In this document: positions 43,331 to 51,957 of the stretch, piece by piece | How positions within the stretch are numbered: position 1 is the stretch's first letter | How the letters are laid out: every line of letters starts with the position of its first letter | DNA from: Williamsia muralis NBRC 105860 | GTDB taxonomy: Bacteria > Actinomycetota > Actinomycetes > Mycobacteriales > Mycobacteriaceae | Direction of reading: 5' to 3' | NCBI RefSeq assembly: GCF_001598915.1 | Contig: NZ_BDAP01000001.1 | Span: forward strand, 434,001 to 498,000 | DNA length: 64,000 nucleotides | The notes under the pieces: model-generated | What the model saw: the letters and a program-made list of their open reading frames with translations, nothing else | The model's database searches: none | Told to the model about the DNA's origin: nothing | Program-made: the position numbers and the translations under genes

Positions 43331-44419
43331 TCACCGCGTGTCCTCAACGGGTGTCGGAGCCTTGTTGCTCAGGAATGTGTCGGCCCACCGGGTGGCCGGG
43401 TCGATGTCGACCAGAAATGCCTTTGCCATCAGGGTCAGAGGAACCGCGAGGATCGCGCCCAGTGGTCCCAGTACCCAACTCCAGAAGACCAGCGACAAAA
43501 ATGTCAAAGTAACCGATAGACCAACGGCGTCGCCGACGAACTTGGGTTGGATGACCGATTGGATGACGACGTTGAGGACGCTGTACACGGCGATGACCGC
43601 GATCATCAGTCCCGGCCCGCCCTCGAGTAACGCCAGCAACGCCGGTGGGATCACGCCCAGCACGAAGCCGATGTTGGGAATGTAGTTGGTGATGAAGGCC
43701 AGTACGCCCCACAGCACCGGTAGTGGAATATCCATGGCCCACAACGCCAAAGTGTCCAGAACTGCGACGATCAGACCGAACACTGTGGTGACCACCAGAT
43801 AACTGCGGGTGCCTTCGGAGAACGACACCAGGGCTGTGGCGATGTCGGGTCGGTCCCGGCGAACGGTATCGATACGAGCGGTGTACGACATCCCGTCGGC
43901 GGCCATGAACAGCAATAGAACAACGACGAAGACCAGATTGGAGAAGACCCCCAGGAATCCCTGGAGTACCTCTTCGACCACACCGAGCACTCTGGTCGAG
44001 TCGAGACCTGCGAGCATGTCCTGAACTTGATCGGGGCCGATGCCGTTGTTCTGCAAAGTGTCTTTTGCGTCGGCGATGAGTTCGTCGAACTCGTCGGCGT
44101 ACGTGGGGAGCAACTCCGAGAGTTGGGCGACCGACACCACCACGGCGACGAGAAGCACGACGAGCACGGCGTACACGGCCACGATCGCGACCAAGACCGC
44201 CACTGCGTTGGGTAAGCCTCTGCGGCGCAACCAGTCCGGTAATGGATGGACCGCAACGGTGAGCATCAACGCCAGCATGACAGGGCCCAGGATGTCGGCG
44301 AACGCCTTGAGTCCGGCGACGGTGACGATCAACGCTGCCGATCCGAGCAGCACGATCACCCCGCGGGGCAACGACCATATCGGAACCCGACCAACGTCAT
44401 CATTGCTGTTGCGTGGCAT
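43331..44419 (-). CDS. AI-2E family (PerM/TqsA-like) transporter
   Basis: A 362-residue membrane protein with about seven to eight hydrophobic segments. The C-terminal half has WGVLAFITNYIPNIGFVLGV and the ending VFWSWVLGPLGAILAVPLT, diagnostic of the AI-2 exporter superfamily, which also contains Na+/H+ antiporters and proteins of unknown transport role. The start at 44419 follows AAAGAGC. Confidence 0.9.
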   Translation of the reverse strand: MPRNSNDDVGRVPIWSLPRGVIVLLGSAALIVTVAGLKAFADILGPVMLALMLTVAVHPLPDWLRRRGLPNAVAVLVAIVAVYAVLVVLLVAVVVSVAQLSELLPTYADEFDELIADAKDTLQNNGIGPDQVQDMLAGLDSTRVLGVVEEVLQGFLGVFSNLVFVVVLLLFMAADGMSYTARIDTVRRDRPDIATALVSFSEGTRSYLVVTTVFGLIVAVLDTLALWAMDIPLPVLWGVLAFITNYIPNIGFVLGVIPPALLALLEGGPGLMIAVIAVYSVLNVVIQSVIQPKFVGDAVGLSVTLTFLSLVFWSWVLGPLGAILAVPLTLMAKAFLVDIDPATRWADTFLSNKAPTPVEDTR

Positions 44420-44533
44420 GAGCGCTCTTTTCCGGTCGCGACGATGATTGCTACACACGGGACCTCGCAAGGGAGATCATCTCAGCGAACGGCAGCGGGG
44501 ACGCGGCAAACGGGCCGGTGGACTGAAACTGCT

Positions 44534-45430
44534 CTACGGTGCCGGGGAGCCGCGCAGCCACCGGCCGGGGGCGTCGTCGTCAACATCTTGCGTGAGGGCG
44601 TGCACGACGGTCGCGGAAATCACGACGATCGCCGAGTAGACGAACAGCCAGCCGATCATGGTGAACACCATTCCGAGGACACCGAACTGCTTCTCCGCGC
44701 TGTTCATGATCCGGGGGAGCGCCACCACGCTGGCGATCTGCAAGACTGTGAGCCCCACCGCTGTCAGTGCACCGGTTGACCAACGCGCGCGCGTGGGCAA
44801 CCCGGCGGGTAGCAGCAACGCTGGTATGGCAGTCCAGACCAACAGCCAGATCGCGAACTGAGTCGCCACCATGAGCCAAGGGCCAACAACAGGTACATCA
44901 TCGAGTGCTCGGGCAGCGCCGATTGCCATGGCGCCGGCGGCGACAGCGAGGATGACGATGATCCACCGCCAGCCCTGCCGATAGGTTGGGATCGCGCTAC
45001 TCCAGATTTGCCCGTAGGTACGGGCCAGCGCGCGGGCGTAAGAGGTCCCGCTGATGACCAACATGAACACACCCACCACACCGAACGCGGTTGCCGATGC
45101 CTCGGTTGCCCCGTCCAGCTCGCTGAGATCGAGTCCGTAATCGGACCGTAGGGCCTCCGACACCGGGTCCATTGCGCCCAGCGTCCCGATGGCGATCATC
45201 ACCGGAACCAGAGAGGTGAACGACTGCGCGGCCAACGTCATCGCACGGTCCACCACTCCGATTTCGAGTACCTCGAAGACGACGCGGACAGCCGCGCGGC
45301 CTCGGGCAGTGGTCCGCAACCGGGCCCGAGTGCGGTCGAGGACGTTGCGTGTGTCGATCATGTTCATCAGCATCCCAGCGCGAGGGAGCGGGGGCATGCC
45401 CACCGAGAAACTCTTGGTCGAATCAACCAT
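44534..45430 (-). CDS. YihY/BrkB family membrane protein
   Basis: A 298-residue six-helix protein. VVDRAMTLAAQSFTSLVPVM corresponds to the first BrkB helix, SGTSYARALARTYGQIW follows, and the last helices contain GMVFTMIGWLFVYSAIVV. No function is proven for most members, and the RNase BN label of older annotations is wrong. The start codon is uncertain (45430 is used; 45361 is also possible). Confidence 0.85.
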   Translation of the reverse strand: MVDSTKSFSVGMPPLPRAGMLMNMIDTRNVLDRTRARLRTTARGRAAVRVVFEVLEIGVVDRAMTLAAQSFTSLVPVMIAIGTLGAMDPVSEALRSDYGLDLSELDGATEASATAFGVVGVFMLVISGTSYARALARTYGQIWSSAIPTYRQGWRWIIVILAVAAGAMAIGAARALDDVPVVGPWLMVATQFAIWLLVWTAIPALLLPAGLPTRARWSTGALTAVGLTVLQIASVVALPRIMNSAEKQFGVLGMVFTMIGWLFVYSAIVVISATVVHALTQDVDDDAPGRWLRGSPAP

Positions 45431-45580
45431 GGTCCGAACCACTCACGCGAATGGACCGCGCCACCGCAATGGTGGTCACGGACCCGTGTGGCCAACAGCA
45501 AGTAGCGCCGCCCGCAACAATCAAAGCTGGCATCGGTGGTGTCCCGGCGGGGCCGTGGTCGCGCGTTGCGCTGTCAGCAG

Positions 45581-45847
45581 CTACTGCCGCTGCACCTTCC
45601 GCTTGTTGCGTCCGCGGGCGGTGAGCACGCCGACGACCCAGCCGAGAGCGAACACGATCACCAAGATGAACCACAGCGGCGATCGAACGCTCACCCAGAA
45701 CAGATCGACACTCACGCTGTTTTTGTTCTGCACGATGAACACGATTGCGATAACCGTCAGACCCAGCGCAATCCATTGCGACAGCGAGACCGTCGCCAAC
45801 GATCGGCGACCAGTGGTCGGCTGCGTGATGCCGGGCTTTTTCGACAT
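45581..45847 (-). CDS. LapA-domain (DUF1049) small membrane protein
   Basis: An 88-residue protein with two hydrophobic helices (about 24-42 and 55-76) joined by VQNKNSVSVDLFWVSVRSPL, the LapA/DUF1049 signature, ending in a basic tail (RGRNKRKVQRQ). LapA proteins in E. coli work in envelope assembly with LapB. No lapB-like gene is here. Confidence 0.85.
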   Translation of the reverse strand: MSKKPGITQPTTGRRSLATVSLSQWIALGLTVIAIVFIVQNKNSVSVDLFWVSVRSPLWFILVIVFALGWVVGVLTARGRNKRKVQRQ

Positions 45848-46030
45848 GGTGCGAGCGTAGGCACATTCTGTAATCGGCGCGTCATTTCAGTGGTTTCGAT
45901 GAATAATTGCCTCGGTTCCCTTGGTTGCCGCCCCGCCCGCGCGGTCTACCCATGAGTGCACGCCGCCGGAACTGGGGCGGGCTGATTGTTGTGCAGCGAA
46001 CGGGAATCGAACTCGATGGAAGGGAATGTC

Positions 46031-47005
46031 GTGCTGCCTTTCATACCCACCAACCAACGACGAACGCTCGACGAGCTCGATGAACGACTCGACCTCACCA
46101 GTGGTGACCACCTGTCCAAAAGGTCGGCATTCTGGTTGATGTTGGTCCTCTCCTCCGTGATCGCGGCCGCAGGTGTGTGTTCCGACTCGACGGCCACGGT
46201 CATCGGAGCCATGATTGTCGCGCCACTCTCCACTCCCATCCTCGCAGTGGGCCTGGCAACAGTGACCGGACGCAGTCACCTGTTGCGTAGCAGTGTGTTT
46301 CACCTCGTTCTCGGAATCGTCGTGGTGATCGCCGTCGGCTTCCTCTTCGCGCAGGTGCTGCCGAACCCGACCAGCGTCCTGGACAACTCCCAAGTGCGCG
46401 GGCGTACTTCGCCGACTTTGATGGACCTGCTCGCCGCGCTCGCCACGGGTCTGGTCGGCGCAATCGCGATCACGCGACGTGATGTGGGCGACGTGCTCCC
46501 CGGCGTGGCCATCGCGATCTCTCTGGTGCCGCCCCTTGCCGTGACCGGCGTGTGCCTCGGTTCTGGTGAGCCCGCACTAGGTCTGGGCGCTCTGGTTTTG
46601 TTCGCGTCCAACGTCGTTGCGATGATCATCACTGCGACGGTTGTACTCGTCGTGGCCGGCTACCGCCCGTCGACAGCCCGCCGCGATCGCCGCCATCGCC
46701 GGGCGTATGTGTTGCTGGGAGTGGCCCTGTGTGTCGTTGCCGTTCCGATGGTGGGCAATTCGCTGACGACACTGTGGGCGGCGCAGATCACCACCGCCAC
46801 CGAGAACTGGTTGCGCGAATCACCCCGCAACGACGTCACTTCGGTCACCTGGCAGGGCGGTACCGCGACGATCGCTGTGTTCGGGCCCGAAGCCCTGCCG
46901 CCAATGGAGGGCCTTCGAAAGTCTGTGGCCGACCTGCTGCCGTTCACACCCGAACTCGAGGTTGTCCATGACTTCGGCGTGACCGTATCGACAGACGACG
47001 GCTGA
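46031..47005 (+). CDS. DUF389 family membrane protein
   Basis: A 324-residue protein. RSAFWLMLVLSSVIAAAGVC and STATVIGAMIVAPLSTPIL are the DUF389 (TIGR00341-like) core, and several further helices follow to about residue 250. The C-terminal 80 residues are a soluble domain (VTSVTWQGGTATIAVFG). The GTG at 46031 is chosen because AGGGA lies five bases before it, while an in-frame ATG at 46016 has no site. Function unknown. Confidence 0.83.
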   Translation: MLPFIPTNQRRTLDELDERLDLTSGDHLSKRSAFWLMLVLSSVIAAAGVCSDSTATVIGAMIVAPLSTPILAVGLATVTGRSHLLRSSVFHLVLGIVVVIAVGFLFAQVLPNPTSVLDNSQVRGRTSPTLMDLLAALATGLVGAIAITRRDVGDVLPGVAIAISLVPPLAVTGVCLGSGEPALGLGALVLFASNVVAMIITATVVLVVAGYRPSTARRDRRHRRAYVLLGVALCVVAVPMVGNSLTTLWAAQITTATENWLRESPRNDVTSVTWQGGTATIAVFGPEALPPMEGLRKSVADLLPFTPELEVVHDFGVTVSTDDG

Positions 47006-47075
47006 TGTTCCTGCCCGGATCTCGCCCGCTGTGGTGTGAGCGATACGGGTTGCGACTCAACGTTGTCCACTCTAC

Positions 47076-49724
47076 CTACAGCATGGCCCAGGACCGGGCT
47101 GTCTCGACTGCTTCGCGACGTGTGGCGACCCCTAACTTGCGATAGATCGACCGCTGGTGAGTTTTCACGGTGTTCACCGAGACGAACAGATCGGCGGCGA
47201 TTTCTGATGACTTCAGCATGGTCGGAAGGTATTTGAGCACCGCCATCTCCCGATCGGTGAGCGGCTGGACAACTGGAGGGCGGGGGACAGCCGCCGTGAG
47301 CCCATCACTTCTCAGCGAGGCGAGCTCGGTCGCAAAAGCACTCTGGTCGTCGTGCAGATGCCTGAATCGACTCAGGTGTGAAGCGATCTGGCCGTTCCCG
47401 CCCACAAACGGACGCCTCAAACCGATCGGTTCAGCCAAGACGACAGCCTTTTCGAAATTGTCGGCAGCAAGCGCGTCTTGCCGGAGCTGACCCCGCGCGA
47501 TGGCCTCGAGGATCGCGGCCTCAGCGGCCAACGACCGGTACCTCCCGAACAGCCCCGGAAAGTCGAGCGCTTTCAGAGTCGCTGCGGGATCGTTCATCGC
47601 CAATTGCGCCTTGGCTTCCACGATCTGATGCAATCCCGTTGTGAAGCCCGTATGGCCTGCCGTTGCATTCCCGCCGTGGGGCGCCTCGTAAGGCTTTCCG
47701 AGCGCCATGCAGGCCTCGGCGCGAATGGCCTGCGACCAGCCGGCGAGCAGACGGGGAAGGTTGCCCACCGTGCGTTCGAGAACATCGAGGCGGTTGAGTG
47801 TCAGTCCGATCGCTTCCGCATCCAGCTTCGCGATCGCGACGGCCACGGCAGCGAAGTGAAGGATGAGACGGCACCCCACGTCTGATCCCTGCGCGCTTGC
47901 CTCCAGCCCTACGTCGATGCGAGCCTGCGCGGTATCGAGCTCGAAGCGGTAGAGATGCACCCAGGCCAGGGCGGCATGAGATGCGAGCAGTTGCATCTCC
48001 CGCACCCACCCCTTTCTGTCCGCGGTGTCCAATGCCCATTGAGCACGGCTGGTGGCCTGGTCGAGGTTTCCGTACAGGGTGTCGACGAGCGCTGAGTAGG
48101 ACTCTGCCGACAACTCGGTCAAAGTCATGCCGGCGTGCGCGCCCTGAACGCAAACTGCGTCGAGTTCGATCTGGGCCTCGGCGAACCGGTCTTCCCACAC
48201 CAATCCGCTGGCATGATTGTTCAAGGCGATCAACGTGTATGCCGTGGCGGCCGGTATCTCCCGCTGCGACGCGTCTTTCACCATGCCGAGGAGCACCTCG
48301 GACGTCGTCACCAAAGTGCTCGGGGTGCTGACACGGGAATACACGATTCGCGCGAGGGCGACGATCACCCGCGTGGCAAGTGGCTGCGGTATCCCTTGCG
48401 AAGCAAAGATGCGCTCGGCGTCATCGGCGGTTCTGCGCATCGACTCGAAGTCGTGCCGCTGATAGTCACAGACCATCGCCACGATGAGGGTCTCGGCGGA
48501 GGTGCGCCACGCCGGGTCGTCGTATACGGCCGCGAGTGCAGCGACCAACGCCGTCGCCTGCGGGGTGAGGATCAGGGGTAGTGCGACCTCGCCGAGCATC
48601 TTGACCGTTGCTTGCCAGCTGCGGGCGAGTGCGAAGAACCGGAGCGCAACGATGGGTTCATCGTTGCTGACGTACCACTGTGCCGCGCGCAGATAGAGGT
48701 GCGGAACACTATCCGGGTTCTCGGCGGAAAGGCGCTCTCGCAACAGATCTCGCAGGAGCGGGTGGTAACGGAACCACGTCGGCCGGTCAGACAGCCTCAC
48801 GGTCAACGCGTTGCGACTGACGAGCATGTCCAGCATCTGAGCGCTGTCGGCTCGTCCTGACAGAGCCCGCGCCAGGTCTGGGCTCATCTGCTCGACCACA
48901 CTCGTGGCAAGGAGAAACAGTCGGTCTCTCGGTTCCAGGCGTTCGAGTATTTCCTCCAGCAGATACTCCGCCACCCGGCGGTTGTTGGCGTGGTCGACGG
49001 CGGGCGCGCTCGACTCCTCGATACCCATCAGGGCCAGCCGTACTCCGGCGGGCCAGCCCTGAGTTCGGGTGAACAGTTGTTCGGCCTCGTGCGCGGTGAG
49101 TGTGAAGCCGCCGACCGCACACACGCGACGGGTCTCAGCGGCCGTGTACGTCAAATCATCGGAGCCGATCTCGACGATGTCGTCAGCGAGCCTGAGCCGC
49201 GACAGGTGTAGCGGTGGTGTGGTGCGACCGACGAGCACCAGGCGCAATTGGGGTATCCGGTACTCGATGAGTCGGCTGATGGAGTCGACCACGGCGTCGT
49301 CGGTGAGTTCGTGGACATCGTCCAGAACGAGGACGACCGGATCGGGCAGCTGGGTCAGCGCCGCAACGATCCGCGCCAATTCCGCCGAGCCAAACGTGGG
49401 TCCTGGTGTGATCTCCCCGAGCGGGCTGCTGCCAGGCAGGGCGCCGGCACTTTTCAAGGCGTTCAATACGTCTGTCCACAGCCCGCGTACGTCGTATGAC
49501 TGGGCCGCGGTGAGCCAGGCAACGGGCCCTGGCAGACGGTTGTGGTTGATCCAGGCCGATACGGCAAGCGTTTTACCGTATCCCGGCCCGCCGGTGACAA
49601 CTGTGAGCGTTTTGTCGACACCTCGATCGAGCATCGCATCGAGTCTCTGACGCTGAACGAAACCGGGTGGAAGTGCTGCGCGGGAGGTGCGCAAGGTCAG
49701 GGCTGCGGTGAACTGATCGGACAT
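47076..49724 (-). CDS. MalT-type LuxR-family ATP-dependent regulator
   Basis: An 882-residue STAND regulator: P-loop VTGGPGYGKTLAV near residue 45, Walker B VVLVLDDVHEL near 130, a winged-helix/arm region to about 360, a TPR-like helical domain, and a C-terminal LuxR HTH (LTDREMAVLKYLPTMLKSSE, then VNTVKTHQRSIYRKL). Members oligomerise with ATP and an inducer to activate transcription. AAGGGA precedes the ATG. It sits between the membrane-protein run and the DUF6325 cluster and is the only regulator in 15 kb, so it may govern one or both. Confidence 0.9.
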   Translation of the reverse strand: MSDQFTAALTLRTSRAALPPGFVQRQRLDAMLDRGVDKTLTVVTGGPGYGKTLAVSAWINHNRLPGPVAWLTAAQSYDVRGLWTDVLNALKSAGALPGSSPLGEITPGPTFGSAELARIVAALTQLPDPVVLVLDDVHELTDDAVVDSISRLIEYRIPQLRLVLVGRTTPPLHLSRLRLADDIVEIGSDDLTYTAAETRRVCAVGGFTLTAHEAEQLFTRTQGWPAGVRLALMGIEESSAPAVDHANNRRVAEYLLEEILERLEPRDRLFLLATSVVEQMSPDLARALSGRADSAQMLDMLVSRNALTVRLSDRPTWFRYHPLLRDLLRERLSAENPDSVPHLYLRAAQWYVSNDEPIVALRFFALARSWQATVKMLGEVALPLILTPQATALVAALAAVYDDPAWRTSAETLIVAMVCDYQRHDFESMRRTADDAERIFASQGIPQPLATRVIVALARIVYSRVSTPSTLVTTSEVLLGMVKDASQREIPAATAYTLIALNNHASGLVWEDRFAEAQIELDAVCVQGAHAGMTLTELSAESYSALVDTLYGNLDQATSRAQWALDTADRKGWVREMQLLASHAALAWVHLYRFELDTAQARIDVGLEASAQGSDVGCRLILHFAAVAVAIAKLDAEAIGLTLNRLDVLERTVGNLPRLLAGWSQAIRAEACMALGKPYEAPHGGNATAGHTGFTTGLHQIVEAKAQLAMNDPAATLKALDFPGLFGRYRSLAAEAAILEAIARGQLRQDALAADNFEKAVVLAEPIGLRRPFVGGNGQIASHLSRFRHLHDDQSAFATELASLRSDGLTAAVPRPPVVQPLTDREMAVLKYLPTMLKSSEIAADLFVSVNTVKTHQRSIYRKLGVATRREAVETARSWAML

Positions 49725-49914
49725 AGCCCGTTCCCTTCTTGGTCAACGCTCCCGAACGCGACACGCAAATAGTAGGCCTTATCGATCGCGGTCACAGCTC
49801 ATTCGCTATGGGTGACGACATTGCCGCGCCTTGGCGTGCAGCATTGAGCAGCCACGGCAAAGGCCAGTTCCATGAACGATGTTCCGCCGGCGGCCGTCCG
49901 GCTTGGGAGGCAAT

Positions 49915-50358
49915 GTGGTCGAACACGTATCCGGGCTGGGTCCCATTGACTACCTGGTGGTCGAATTCCCAAGCGGGGTAACCACTTTTTCCGAATCGAT
50001 GTTCAAATCACTGTTGGCTCTGGTCAACAAAGAGATCATTCGTGTGCTCGACCTGTTGGTCTTGAGGAGAAGTCATACCGGCGAACTGGATGTGTTCGAG
50101 ATCGAGGATCTTGAGTTTGCTGAGCTGAGAATCTTGGACGCCACATTGGCCGAGATACTGGCTGCCGACGATATCGAGAATTTGGCGTGTGCTGTGGCGC
50201 CCGGCGCTGCCGCCGGAGTCATCGTCTGGGAGAACGTCGGAGTTGCGCCCATGGCAGTCGCCGCAAGCGAGGTGGGCGCGCAGATAGTCGCCCAAGGCCG
50301 GATACCGTCTCGGGCGGTCATCGACACCATCGAGGCCGATCGAAAGGAGGGCCGGTGA
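49915..50358 (+). CDS. DUF6325 family protein, paralogue 1
   Basis: A 147-residue soluble protein. Shared features with the copy at 53664-54107 are LGPIDYLVVEFP near the start, RVLDL, and GAQIVAQGRIPSRA near the end. Both proteins have exactly 147 residues when this GTG start (GGGAGG five bases upstream) is used. The family is actinobacterial and uncharacterised. The next gene starts two bases after its stop. Confidence 0.8.
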   Translation: MVEHVSGLGPIDYLVVEFPSGVTTFSESMFKSLLALVNKEIIRVLDLLVLRRSHTGELDVFEIEDLEFAELRILDATLAEILAADDIENLACAVAPGAAAGVIVWENVGVAPMAVAASEVGAQIVAQGRIPSRAVIDTIEADRKEGR

Positions 50359-50359
50359 C

Positions 50360-50560
50360 ATGGCGATGCGACCAGGACGGTTGACTCGCCGCCCCGTGAT
50401 CGGCCACCCGGTGGTACGCAGCACAATCCGGGACGACGCCGCGTCCGTCATCGCAGGGGCAGTCCATCGGCGTGGCCCCGGTGGCTCCGAGTCTGCGTCA
50501 CCTGCGCTGCCCGCGGACCTGGCTCATGATTCCAGCGACGGCGACGACCTCGAGCGATGA
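50360..50560 (+). CDS. Small basic protein downstream of DUF6325
   Basis: A 66-residue protein (MAMRPGRLTRRPVIGHPVVR) that is basic at the N-terminus and acidic at the C-terminus. AGGAGG lies nine bases upstream and the gene starts one base after the DUF6325 stop, so it is probably real. It occupies the position taken by the SHOCT protein next to the other DUF6325 copy, and both open with a short M-x-P-G-x-L/R basic segment. A truncated homologue without a SHOCT domain is possible (inference). Confidence 0.55.
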   Translation: MAMRPGRLTRRPVIGHPVVRSTIRDDAASVIAGAVHRRGPGGSESASPALPADLAHDSSDGDDLER

Positions 50561-50755
50561 CTGTCCCGCGTCCGACAACACACAAAGAGGAGTTGCGCCG
50601 CGCCCCTGCCGTACCGCGTTGCCTTTCGGTGTGTCAGAGAACTCTGGGCTGCTCATCCTCGGCGGATGAGGTCGGATGGTCACCTGCAACGCAACATTTG
50701 AATGCAGGATTCGAATTCCGAATCAAGCCGGGCCAAACAGAAATGAGGGTTCATC

Positions 50756-51136
50756 GTGTGGGATTCGTTCTGGGACTTCATCTGGTACACAATCGTCATC
50801 TTCGCTTTTGTGGCGTACCTGATGATTCTGTTCAACGTCATCGCCGACCTCTTCCGTGATCACGAAAGTTCGGGCTGGGTCAAAGCGATGTGGATTCTGT
50901 TCTTGGTTGTGGTGCCGTACATCGCCCTGTTCGTGTACCTGATCGCCCGCGGTAGTGGAATGGCCAAGCGAGCGGCGGCCTCGCAAGAAGCGGCACGGCA
51001 GCAGGCGGATTCCTACATCAGGCAGGCCGCAGGTACCTCGCCGGCCGACCAGATCGCCACTGCCAAAGCGCTCCACAACGATGGAACGATCACCGATGCC
51101 GAGTATGAGCAGCTCAAAGTAAAAGCGCTCAGTTAA
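50756..51136 (+). CDS. PLDc_N membrane domain plus SHOCT domain protein
   Basis: A 126-residue protein with a GTG start. Two hydrophobic helices (about 6-28 and 43-63, including VKAMWILFLVVVPYIALFVY) form the PLDc_N (cardiolipin-synthase N-terminal-like) anchor, then a helical linker and the SHOCT motif ATAKALHNDGTITDAEYEQL. SHOCT domains are often oligomerisation modules at the ends of membrane proteins. No phospholipase catalytic domain is present. Confidence 0.82.
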   Translation: MWDSFWDFIWYTIVIFAFVAYLMILFNVIADLFRDHESSGWVKAMWILFLVVVPYIALFVYLIARGSGMAKRAAASQEAARQQADSYIRQAAGTSPADQIATAKALHNDGTITDAEYEQLKVKALS

Positions 51137-51138
51137 TA

Positions 51139-51330
51139 GGTGAGGCTTCGTCAGTCCTCATCGCTGCCGTCGTAGTCGACGGCGACGAAACGGAGATCGA
51201 AATAGAGATCAGCTGGCGCGACAACGGCACGGAAGACACGGCTACGAGCGCTCCTGCGGCTGAACCGGCACGACCACAGCCGAAGAAGACGCGCCGCGCG
51301 GCGCCACGGAAGGCACCTGCCAAACAGTGA
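51139..51330 (+). other. 64-codon open frame without a start codon, coding-like
   Basis: Directly after the SHOCT gene stop, in the -1 frame, an open frame reads EIEIEISWRDNGTEDTAT and then a Pro/Lys/Arg-rich tail (PQPKKTRRAAPRKAPAKQ). Third codon positions are strongly G/C, as in real genes here. No ATG, GTG or TTG lies between the preceding in-frame stop (51106) and the conserved-looking region. It would need frameshifting from the upstream gene, a rare start codon, or a small sequence error. Confidence 0.35.
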
Positions 51331-51375
51331 AGTCTCCTTAGCCAACGCGACGAGAACGTGCGATGTCAGCGACTG

Positions 51376-51957
51376 TCAGTGTGTGAGAACTACTTTGACG
51401 ATGGTGATGACCGTTGCCAACACGGCGACGCCGATTCCTGAGCCGATCGTTCGCCACGACACCTTCGTCGTCTGCAGACGTTCGACCACCAATCCGAGCA
51501 CTGCGATCCTGAAGATGACGATGCCGGCCGCACAGAGCTGTGCACCTGGTGGGTCGAACAGCGCGATGACGTCGAAGGATCCGATCAGCAGGACGGCGAA
51601 CGGCAGCGTTCCCGACGTGATGATCGGCATCGAGTCGCGCAGGACCGTCTTGAGTTTCAAAGTATCGGTGGGACCGGTTGTTTCGCCCTCCCGTCGGGTG
51701 ATCACACCGTGCGACAACCATTCGGCGAAGATGTGCGCAACAAACGTCGACACGGTGGTTCCCAAGACCAACCACGCTGCCAGCCGATTCTCTACTGCGT
51801 GGGCATCTGACACGACGATCACCGACAGTACGAGGATGTTGCCGTAGGCAAACGCCTCCACCCGTCGTGCTGCGCGCTCCGGCGGTAACCGCCTGCCAGT
51901 CTCGTGTCGCGTCAGTGCAGTGAACCACCCTGGGTCTTTCACGGTATGTCTGGCCAT
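51376..51957 (-). CDS. Hypothetical multi-helix membrane protein
   Basis: A 193-residue protein with four to five hydrophobic segments (about 38-55, 60-82, 115-135, 142-160, 172-192) and a basic N-terminus. I do not recognise a family. The sequence WLSHGVITRR and the VSTFVAHIFAEW segment with His and Glu residues within the membrane are notable. The first 19 bases overlap the DUF2252 gene, so they are co-transcribed. Confidence 0.7.
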   Translation of the reverse strand: MARHTVKDPGWFTALTRHETGRRLPPERAARRVEAFAYGNILVLSVIVVSDAHAVENRLAAWLVLGTTVSTFVAHIFAEWLSHGVITRREGETTGPTDTLKLKTVLRDSMPIITSGTLPFAVLLIGSFDVIALFDPPGAQLCAAGIVIFRIAVLGLVVERLQTTKVSWRTIGSGIGVAVLATVITIVKVVLTH

